NCBI GenBank assembly: GCA_020726505.1
Contig: JAHLEZ010000017.1
Coordinates: forward strand, 868,001-932,000
Origin: Leptodontidium sp. MPI-SDFR-AT-0119
Lineage: Eukaryota; Ascomycota; Leotiomycetes; Helotiales; Leptodontidiaceae
DNA: 64,000 nucleotides
Direction of reading: 5' to 3'
Shown here: positions 54,307-64,000 of the stretch, one piece after another
How the letters are laid out: each line of letters opens with the position of its first letter
How positions within the stretch are numbered: the stretch's first letter is position 1
Notes under the pieces: generated by a model
What the model was told of the DNA's origin: nothing
What the model saw: the letters and a program-made list of their open reading frames with translations, nothing else
Databases searched by the model: none
Translations under genes and position numbers: made by a program

Positions 54307-57300
54307 ATGTCGCAGCCAGCCCATGACGCCTTGGCCCGCATCGTGAACGACTTGCGCTCACGGTATGGGCAACCACTTTTGAACTCAAGCTCAGGGATAG
54401 TTGCTAATGGGATTCTGCAATAGAAATAGCGACGAGACGAGAAAGCGTGCTGCGGCAGAGTTGAGAGAGCTGGTAGCTGTCACATACAGAGGTACGCTGT
54501 TGTTTCCTCGAATATGCCTCACGGTACCCAAGCTGACCAGCACCCACGGCAGACCTTCCAAATGAACGCTTCACAGAGTTTTACAGCGTGGTTAATAGCA
54601 GGGTGAACCAACTGATCACACATGCGGGTGACCCAGCAGACAAGATTGGAGGAATACATGCGCTTGATGCGCTGATCGACTTTGACGGCACGGACAATGG
54701 CACGAAGACGACGCGGTTTACGCAGTCCCTACGGACGGTGCTGAGAGGCAAGGATCTCGTTCCTATGCAACCTGCTGCAGCGGCCCTAGGAAAGATATGC
54801 AGACCTGGAGGGGCGTTGATTTCAGAACTGGTGGAGAGTGAGGTCAAGACGGCGCTGGAATGGCTACAGTCTGACCGCGTGGAGGAGCGACGTTACAGTG
54901 CCGTGCTTGTCTTGCGAGAACTGGCGCGCAATGCCCCGACGCTGATGTATGCGTTCGTAGGACTCATATTCGACCAGATATGGGTGGGCTTGAGAGATAT
55001 TCGACTTCTCATAAGACAGACTGCGTCAGAGGCCATCAGTGCCTGCTTCCAGATCATTAGGGAGAGAGACCAGGCTATGCGACAGACATGGCAAGCGAAG
55101 ATCTACGACGAAGCCGTCCAGGGCGTCCGACAAGGCTCGCTAGAATACATCCATGGTTCACTGCTGGTGATCAAAGACCTGCTTCAACAAGGAGGAATGT
55201 TCATGCATGAACATTACCAGGAAGCTTGCGAGATCGTTTTCCGACACAAAGACCATCGCGATGTCCAGGTGCGGAAGACAGTGGTGCTTTTGATCCCAGA
55301 GCTGGCGAATTACTCTCCAACAGAGTTTGCCCAGAGCTATCTTCACAAGTTCATGGTATTCTTGTCTGGGATGCTCAAGAAAGACAAGGACCGCAACGAT
55401 GCTTTCTTGGCGATTGGAAATATCGCTAATGCAGTCAAGAGTGCTATTGCTCCCTACTTAGATGGAGTCCTGATATATGTTCGTGAGGGATTGAGTCTGA
55501 AATCGTGAGTTTACCAATTTTGCAGAGCTGAAATAGATACTGACGGTATGCAGGAGACGATCTGGCACAGTTGATCCTGTATTCGACTGCATTAGCCGAT
55601 TAGCAGTTGCAGTTGGCCAGACTTTGAGCAAATATATGGAGGCACTCCTTGACCCCATATTTGCCTGCGAGCTTACTCCAAAACTCACCCAAGCCCTGGT
55701 TGATATGGCATTCTACATACCTCCCGTCAAATCTACGATTCAAGAGCGACTGCTGGATATGTTGAGCAAAGTGTTATGTGGCGAGCCTTTCAAGCCTCTC
55801 GGAGCACCCACACCAAACAGAATTGCTGCTGCACCAGTAGTGCCCAAGGACTCCAAAGATCCACTGGCTTATGAGCACCGCCAAACGGAAATAAAGCTTG
55901 CTTTGAACACCTTGGGGAGCTTCGACTTTTCCGGTCACGTTCTTAACGAGTTCGTTCGGGATGTTGCGATCAAGTATGTCGAGGATGACAATGCTGAGAT
56001 CAGAGAAGCAGCGGCGTTGACTTGTTGCCAACTTTATGTTCGAGATCCAATTGTCAACCAAACGAGTTACCATGCAATCCAGGTGGTTAGCGAGGTTATT
56101 GAGAAGTTACTCACCGTAGGAGTCGCCGACCCAGATCCAAACATTCGCAGAACTGTTCTTGCGGCTTTGGATGAGCGATTCGACAGACACTTGGCGAAGG
56201 CTGAAAATATCCGAACTTTGTTCTTTGCGCTGAATGATGAGGTATTTGGCATCAGAGAAGTTGCCATTGCCATTATTGGTCGCTTGACCCATGTCAATCC
56301 TGCCTACGTTATTCCTTCTTTGCGAAAAGTACTCATTCAGATGCTTACTGAACTTGAGTTTTCGGACGTTGCGAGAAATAAGGAGGAGAGCGCAAAGCTA
56401 CTCAGTCTGTTGGTTCAGAATTCCCAACGACTGATCAAGCCATATGTCGATCCCATGATCACCGTTCTACTTCCCAAGGCTTCGGATCCTAACCCAGCTG
56501 TCGCTGGTACAATTCTCAAGGCCATCGGTGACCTTGCAACTGTTGGCGGAGAAGACATGATTCCATACCTAGATCAACTTATGCCGATCATCATCAATGC
56601 CTTGCAGGACCAGAGCTCAGTCATGAAACGCGAATCCGCTTTGAGAACTCTAGGACAGTTGGCTAGTAACTCTGGATATGTCATTCAGCCATACATGGAT
56701 TACCCGCCACTTCTCGAGATCCTCCAAACTATTATCAGATCCGAGCCTCATCGAGGCCCTCTTCGTCAGGAAACGATCAAGCTGATGGGTATTCTCGGGG
56801 CTCTAGATCCATATAAACACCAGCAGGTTGAAGAGAAATCACCAGAAACTCAATTGCGCCTGGAGTCGACTCAGATGACGGATATCTCGCTTATGATGAC
56901 CGGACTTACTCCATCGAACAAGGAATACTTTCCGACTGTTGTGATCAACGCTTTACTGCAGATTTTGAAGGATCAATCCCTCTCACAACACCATGCATTG
57001 GTTGTCGAAGCTATCATGAACATATTCCGGACATTGCAGTTGGAGTGTGTACCCTTCCTCGATAAAGTCATCCCAGCTTTCATTGGTGTCATCCGCAGTG
57101 CCTCTCCATCCCGTCTGGAGTCGTATTTCAGCCAACTGAGTATTTTGGTCACGATCGTTCGACAACATATTAGAAATTTCTTGCCAGAGATTGTTGCTGT
57201 GCTGCAGGAATACTGGGAAACCAGCCCAACTTTGCAGGCCAACATACTTCAGCTCGTGGAAGCCATTTCACGGTCGCTTGAGGGAGAATTCAAGATATAT

Positions 57301-60300
57301 CTCGCTGGAATTTTACCCCTTATGCTGGGTATTCTCCAGAAGGATACTTCCACACGCCGGTTGCCTTCGGAGAGAGTCCTCCATGCCTTCCTTGTATTCG
57401 GTCCCAGCTCTGAGGAGTACATGCATCTGATAGTTCCTGTGGTTGTTGGCGTTTTTGAGAAGGCCCAGCAGCCATCTTTCATTCGCAAGTCGGCTATTGA
57501 GACTATCGGCAAGATTTCCAGACAGGTCAACCTCAACGACTTTGCTTCGAAGATCATCCATCCTCTTGCGAGAGTACTAAGCAGCAACGACATAACTTTA
57601 AGACTCGCGGCTCTGGATACTTTGTGTGCTTTGATCTTCCAGCTCGGAAAGGACTATCTTCACTTCGTGGGGACCATTAACAAAGTTCTCGCCGCGAATC
57701 AAATTTCCCATCAAAACTACGAACTTTTGGTCAGCAAGCTTCAGAAGGGAGAAGTCTTGCCACAAGATCTCAATGCAGACGATCGATTCCGTAACTCGGT
57801 CGATGAGACCTCTTCGTCGGAGGTGCAGAACAAAAAGCTCGATTCGAATGCTTCTCATCTCAAGGCCGCCTGGGACGCAACTGGAAAATCAACCAAGGAG
57901 GATTGGCACGAGTGGATGCGTAGATTCAGTGTTACCGTTTTGACTGAATCTCCAAATCAAGCACTTAGAGCTTGTGCCGCTCTTGCAGCTATCTACCCTC
58001 CTCTAGCTCGTGAACTTTTCAATTCGGCGTTCGTGTCTTGCTGGGGAGATCTCTTCGAGCCATATCAAGATGACCTGATCCAGAATATTGAGACTGCAAT
58101 TCGCTCGCCTCATGTCACACCAGATCTTCTCGGTATCTTGCTCAACCTCGCCGAGTTCATGGAGCATGATGATAAGGCTCTTCCTATCGATATCCGAGTG
58201 CTCGGTCGCGAGGCTGGTAGATGCCATGCTTGGGCAAAGGCTTTACATTACAAGGAGCTCGAGTTCCTTCAGGACCAGTCCAGTGGTGCAGTTGAAGCCC
58301 TCATTCAGATCAACAACCAGTTGCAGCAATACGATGCTGCTATTGGTATTCTGCGGAAAGCCCAACTCTACAAAGATGGCATCCAGCTGCGCGAGACTTG
58401 GTTCGAGAAGCTTGAGCGATGGGAGGAAGCTCTCGAATTCTACCAAAAACGTGAACAAGAATTCCCAGAACAGGCAGACAGCTTCGATGTCATCATGGGA
58501 AAGATGAGATGTCTGCACGCTTTAGGAGAATGGGACTCGCTCTCTGCTCTTGCTCAAGACAAGTGGCATACTTCTGGTCTTGAAATTCGCCGTGCCGTTG
58601 CTCCTCTCGCTACAGCAGCCGCATGGGGTCTCGGACAATGGGATCTGATGGATGACTATTTGAGTGTCATGAAAGCCAATACCCCAGATCGATCATTCTT
58701 CGGCGCTATTCTTGCTCTGCACCGCAACCAGTTCCGAGAGACTGCCATGTATGTGCAGAAAGCCAGAGAAGGTCTCGATACCGAGTTGAGTGCACTGGTC
58801 AGTGAGTCCTACAACCGAGCCTACACTGTCGTCGTTCGTGTGCAGATGCTGGCAGAATTGGAAGAGCTGGTGGTGTACAAACAAAGTTCCGGCAATCCTG
58901 CGAAGCAAGAGGTTATGCGACAGACTTGGGAGAAGCGTCTTCTTGGTTGCCAACGGAATGTCGAGGTCTGGCAGAGAATGTTGAAGCTGCGTGCCTTGGT
59001 CATCTCGCCGACCGAAAATATGCCAATGATGATCAAGTTCTCGAATCTCTGCAGAAAGTCTGGTCGGATGGGCCTCGCAGAGAAGCACCTGCAAATGCTC
59101 CTTGGCAGTGATGAGAGTCTGGATAATTTACTCCCATACGCTCCACAGAACGGGCACAATGGCGACCTTGTCCGCCATGGCGATCGACCGCTGAGAGTTG
59201 TTCCACCTCCTGTGCAGTACGCTGTTCTCAAATACCACTGGGCCGCTGGTAAGCAAGACGCTGCCTTGGATGCACTGAAGCACTTCACTTCAGATCTGGC
59301 CGAACGTTTGCAAACAGTCGAAGCCGCTGCTCAGGGCATGAATGGCATCGATATCAACAGCCTCAGCCTTAATGGAGTGCCGTCAAACCCGACTACCAAT
59401 GGTTTCATGGCCAATGGTATGAGCCAGCAAGCTCCTGTCAACCCAGCATTAATATCGAAGCATATTGCCGACCACACGAAATTGCTTGCTCGATGCTGTC
59501 TCAAGCAGGGTGAATGGCAAGTTGCACAAAAGAAGGGAGATTGGAAGCATGATCGTGTCCACGACATCCTGGCTTCTTACCGTGCTGCCACCCATTACAA
59601 TCCAACCTGGTACAAAGCTTGGCATGCTTGGGCTCTAGCGAACTTCGAAATTGTTCAGGGACTAGGCCACCGAAGTGAACGAGACCGCGATTTGGTTGTA
59701 CCACCAAACGTGCTCGTCGACTACGTCGTACCCGCTGTCCGTGGCTTCTTCAAGTCCATTGCACTATCTAAGGGCAGTTCTTTGCAGGACACTCTCCGAC
59801 TTTTGACCTTGTGGTTCGCTCACGGTGGAAGTCCAGAGGTCAACGCTGCTGTGACTGAGGGATTTGCTTCTGTCAGTGTCGATACCTGGCTGGAGGTCAT
59901 TCCTCAACTCATTGCGAGAATCAATCAACCAAACCAACGTGTTCGACAATCGATCCACAATTTGCTCGCTGATGTCGGTAGAGCTCACCCGCAGGCTCTC
60001 GTCTACCCACTGACCGTCGCAATGAAGTCAGCCCCCAATACCAGAAGATCTAGATCAGCGATGCAGATTATGGACAGCATGCGTCAACACAGTGCTAGAC
60101 TTGTTGAGCAGGCTGATCTTGTCAGCCATGAACTTATTCGTGTTGCAGTCCTCTGGCACGAGCTTTGGCATGAAGGTCTTGAGGAGGCGTCGAGACTCTA
60201 CTTCGGTGATCGTAACATCGAGGGCATGTTTGCTACCTTAGCGCCTTTGCATGATATGCTCGATCAAGGACCTGAGACACTCCGTGAAATTTCTTTCGCC

Positions 60301-61835
60301 CAGACATTTGGTCGCGATCTTCAGGAAGCTCGCGAGTGGTGCTTCACATACAGACAATCGGGGGATGTGGGCGACATCAACCAAGCTTGGGATCTCTATT
60401 ACCAGGTGTTCAGAAGAATCGCACGCCAATTGCCACAACTCAACAACTTGGAGTTGGCTTATGTCTCGCCTAAGCTTCTCAGCGCCCGGGATCTCGACCT
60501 AGCTGTTCCGGGAACATACATGAGTGGCAAGCCGATCACTAGAATCATCCAATTTGATACCACATTCACCGTCATTTCATCCAAGCAACGTCCTCGGAAG
60601 CTCAGTCTTCAAGGCAGTGACGGTGTTGCATATGCTTTCGTTCTCAAGGGCCATGAGGATATCCGTCAAGATGAACGTGTTATGCAATTGTTTGGTCTTT
60701 GCAACACTCTGATGGTCAACGATACCGAGTCTTACAAACGACATCTGAACATCCAAAGATATCCAGCTATCCCTCTGTCACAGAACTCTGGTCTTCTTGG
60801 CTGGGTGCCAAATAGCGATACCCTTCATATGCTTATTCGCGAGTACAGAGAGAGTCGCAAGATCCTTCTCAATATCGAGCATCGCATTATGCTTCAGATG
60901 GCTCCTGATTATGATAATCTCACTCTCATGCAGAAGGTTGAGGTGTTTGGCTACGCTCTCGACAATACTACTGGCCAAGATCTCTACAGGGTGCTCTGGT
61001 TGAAGAGTAAGAGCTCCGAATCATGGCTTGAGCGCCGAACAAACTACACCCGATCTCTCGGTGTCATGTCCATGGTTGGATATATACTCGGTCTCGGTGA
61101 CAGGCATCCTTCCAACTTGATGCTTGACAGAATCACTGGCAAAATCATCCACATCGATTTCGGCGATTGTTTCGAAGTTGCCATGCATCGCGAGAAGTAT
61201 CCTGAGCGTGTGCCTTTCCGGCTCACGAGAATGTTGACATACGCCATGGAAGTCAGCAACATCGAGGGTAGCTTCAGAATCACTTGTGAGACCGTCATGA
61301 GAGTTCTGCGTGATAACAAGGAGTCTTTGATGGCTGTGCTTGAAGCTGTAAGTATATCCACTCCTTTCCATCGTATTTTTACTAATAAGAATAGTTTATC
61401 CACGACCCGCTTCTGAACTGGCGCCTCACAGGCGATACATCCCCAGCAGGACCCAACTTCCCCTCTCAACGCCGAGATTCGCTAATGGCAGCTAACAACC
61501 GTCGTCCTTCAATGATGGAAGCCGACATGCCACCCTCAGCACTCATGGCTCAAGATCCAACCGCAGCTCCAGGCGGCCCTCCAGTCTCTCGTCCTCGCGC
61601 CAGAACAAATTCTACGTCCCAAGGTCTTGTCAACAACGAAGGCATCGACGTCCAGGAGACGCAGAACGAGCGCGCCATGCAGGTTCTGAATAGAGTCAAG
61701 GAGAAGCTCACCGGTCGCGACTTCAAATCCGACGAAGAGTTGACATATATCCTACAAGTAGACAAGCTACTTATCGAGGCTACGAAATTGGAGAATCTCT
61801 GCCAGCATTATATTGGATGGTGCAGTTTTTGGTAG
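54307..61835 (+). CDS. TOR1: TOR serine/threonine kinase (phosphatidylinositol 3-kinase-related)
   Basis: Central growth controller in TORC1/TORC2, target of rapamycin-FKBP12. Five exons: 54307-54362, 54424-54491, 54553-55504, 55554-61347 and 61395-61835, 2436 aa. Residues to about 1200 are HEAT repeats. FAT begins near 1240 (EAGRCHAWAKALHYKELEF). FRB lies at about 1880-1980 (RVAVLWHELWHEGLEEASRL; the rapamycin-sensitive Ser is present in EASR). Kinase: GHEDIRQDERVMQLFGL (about 2057), catalytic GLGDRHPSNLML (about 2205) and IHIDFGDCFE (about 2224). The FATC end is LENLCQHYIGWCSFW. A Ser/Pro/Arg-rich insert of about 90 residues precedes FATC. Filamentous ascomycetes usually have one TOR gene. 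Confidence 0.97.
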
Positions 61836-62566
61836 AGAGAGAAGGATGCGAAATAGTGTACGCGGGGCCTTGACTTTTCGCGAGGGCATCTAGGAGTTGG
61901 CGTTCATGAGTGAGCGAGCGAGCGAAGCTTCTCTTGCCTGCTTGAGGGTTCATACGGTCGGCGTCTCTTAATTGCCTTTATTTTTGTTTCTGGCTTGCAT
62001 GCATAAGCGACAGCTGGATGGAGGACTGAATGGGCATGGATGGATGAGCATGGGTGTGTTTGTAATACTTTTGTATATGTAGGGATGAGGCTGGTGATGG
62101 CGTTCATGGAATTTTTACAATCGTGACGATATTTTTGAGCTTTAAATGGGATCTTGAATGTGAGAGAGACTATGTAGATGCTTCTTGAGGTATTGGTCTG
62201 AAAGAAGTCAGGGACGAAGAATGGCTTTGCCTCAAAATTACTCATCTGGTGATGATTTGCCTCTCCGTTGTGTTCTTCCGTTTTGAGACTGTTCTACTTT
62301 TTATAACAATTTTCGTTCTGATTCAGCGACTCTAATTGAGCACCACCATGCATCATGCCCACTGACACTGATTTGCCATGATTACCTGTTGAGATATTGG
62401 CCTTTGTGTGGCGTATAGAGACGTTTCTAGACTGGACATGATGGTTGTTCAGCTGAGGCTGAGAAGCCTCATGTAATTGTACCCCCCTGTGCAAATAAAT
62501 AAATATACAACAGCCTGGCCCCAGACAGATGCACCATTTTGATACCCATAAAAACTAAGTCTCATT
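61836..62566. other. intergenic region
   Basis: The 3' flank of TOR and 5' flank of the last gene. No gene is supported; minus ORFs at 61904-62245 and 62294-62631 are not convincing. Confidence 0.4.
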
Positions 62567-64000
62567 ATGGCAGATGGACCTGAGTGGGGGGAAGGGATGG
62601 GAGAGAGTAAGTTGATTGAAGGTTCATTCATCCGAGCCAGCTTTTAAATCACAGGCGTATTGACACGCACAAGTTCTAATTCATGAGCAGGCCCACCCAC
62701 CCCGTCTGGTGTGCCAGACACTGTAGCATATAATGGAACGACTGAATCCACCGCTTCAGGAATTGCAGAAAGGGATTTCGCCTTCAATTACGAGGACGGT
62801 CTGATACCTGTTGAAGATGGCGATACACCCACTCCAGTGGCACCCCGGACCGTACACTTCGAGCCGACTCTCAATAACGAAGAAAGACTTCTTCAAGGCA
62901 ACTTACAGAAGCTCCTTGAGCCACCGGCTTTCAATAAATTTGCCATGCCTCCCGATCCCATGGCGTTGGCGGCGAGGCCCTGGAACGCGAGGCCCATTAT
63001 TAGTATGGAAGAAACAGAAGCGGAAAAAAGCCAAGTCCCGAACAAGCCGAAGAATTCGGTGCTTAGTATTCCAAGCTCCAGGCAGAAAGTCCCCAAGGCA
63101 TTATCCAAACCTTCATCCAAGGTAACCTGGGTGCCGGCCCCAAACCAGGACCAACTGCAGGGTTATCGAGGCGTCGAGGAGGCTTTTGCAGCCGACCAAC
63201 CTAGCGTTAAGTGTACGTTTGGCTTGATGAAAAATGGCTTACACAGTGAGCCATCTCTGTCTTTCATCACGGAGGAATTTGAAGTTATGGAGGAGTCTGA
63301 TGACGATTATTTCCCTCGACGCTTGGGGCTTCAGTTGGAGATATCTACGGGGCTTGTGTTTTTGTGAGTGACTCACAATATGATGCTTGGTTTGGCTTGG
63401 CTTTGTTATAGAAAGAGAAATAACTTATAGGATAGGGTGATTACGAATTGGCAAGCTTGGTTTCTCCCGCATCTGCTTGAGGCCATTCCATCGTTTCCAG
63501 TGGATACTGTTCTGCATCTCCACAGGGCCAGCGCAACGACTATGCTCCCGTTGGTGAATGTCGAGAGTGGAGGTGAGAAAATGCGCATGCTCAATGAACA
63601 AGAGCGTTTCTAACTGTTTGAAGAAATATCATGTGTGATGGAACATGTGGATGTTGGGACGGAGGGTCAAGGTTTCAATGTCGGAACCACTAAAGCCCAA
63701 TGTTTACCATTAGGTAAAATACCTCGAAATATAACAACAGACACGAACTGTATCCTGAATGACTAACTTCCCCCAGTTGTCTGGACATCAGCTATGAACG
63801 GTTTAAGCACAGCCAATACTCGACCACTAGCCGTCGTCATCAGCGTATCTACCGGAAACATCAGCTCCAAGATATCAGGGCATTATCAACAACATAAGTA
63901 CGAACGATGGAACCGTCTGAGCAACAATCAGATATGGATCTACCTCGATCTCTACTTCCTCTTCACGCGCTGGGATCGGATCTGGGGCGCGATGAAGCAA
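62567..64000 (+). CDS. unknown protein, gene truncated by the window end
   Basis: I do not recognise the family. Exons 62567-62606, 62691-63363, 63436-63572, 63624-63713 and 63777 onward join in frame for 388 codons to the window edge. The start is MADGPEWGEGMGE, spliced to SPPTPSGVPDTVAY. The first 200 residues are disordered and acidic or Ser/Pro-rich. Then comes a globular region: TGLVFLVITNWQAWFLPHLL, VDTVLHLHRASATTML, CVMEHVDVGTEGQGF and VVWTSAMNGLSTANTRPLAV. The last part is aromatic-rich and charged (YERWNRLSNNQIWIYLDLYF). The third-exon start uses AG at 63434-63435; the nearer AGs hit stops. Confidence 0.65.

Noticed and set aside
1..64000. Secondary-metabolite gene cluster
   Set aside because: No polyketide synthase, peptide synthetase, terpene synthase or pathway regulator is present; the nearby enzymes are unrelated housekeeping or secreted proteins.

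Overview
The window is nuclear DNA of a filamentous ascomycete (Pezizomycotina). The genes carry many short introns (about 44-190 bp, GT-AG, often with a CTAAC/CTGAC-like branch site). The protein set is typical of the group: a HET-domain protein, a 2EXR protein, a fungal TOR kinase and a secreted pepsin-like protease. One transposon has decayed by C-to-T change at CpA, the signature of repeat-induced point mutation (RIP). I cannot name the species; Leotiomycetes is only a guess. Intron coordinates were worked out by hand from reading frame and splice signals. For every multi-exon gene called complete, the exon lengths sum to a multiple of three.

Layout. 0.3-7.4 kb is a metabolic and secretory stretch: amino-acid permease, secreted GDSL esterase and copper amine oxidase. 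7.9-11.6 kb (minus) holds a large HET protein with a STAND-type N-terminal region and a Pro/Tyr/Gln-rich tail; its reading frame continues 70 codons past its TGA. 12.3-22.4 kb carries a METTL21-like methyltransferase, two small proteins, a relic of a short-chain dehydrogenase, a pepsin-like aspartic protease and an armadillo protein resembling SmgGDS. 22.81-26.30 kb is one TIR-bounded, TA-flanked Tc1/mariner-type element. It holds a RIP-killed DDE transposase (minus) and, unusually, a second long RIP-interrupted reading frame (plus) of unknown family. 26.3-29.8 kb is gene-poor, with short repeats and two small CxxC proteins that look like paralogues.

29.8-41.3 kb holds ribosomal protein eL13, DPM3, an oxidoreductase-like mitochondrial protein, a 932-residue Ser-Pro repeat protein, a 2EXR protein and a PAN-like membrane protein. 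42.3-48.6 kb holds a secreted alpha/beta hydrolase, a frameshifted metallo-beta-lactamase, xanthine phosphoribosyltransferase and a D-2-hydroxyacid dehydrogenase. 48.8-49.6 kb is repetitive: a 9-bp minisatellite and a pair of direct repeats of about 140 bp. 49.9-61.8 kb holds a small Lys-rich protein, glucosidase II beta, Rtf2 and the TOR kinase, with Rtf2 and TOR head to head. A gene of unknown function runs off the right edge.

Most of the window is ordinary conserved fungal housekeeping sequence and I see no biosynthetic cluster. DPM3 (dolichol-phosphate mannose synthase) and glucosidase II beta both serve ER N-glycosylation but are not adjacent. The features most worth following are the two-gene Tc1/mariner element, the HET protein with its in-frame continuation, and the paired repeats at 49.2-49.6 kb.
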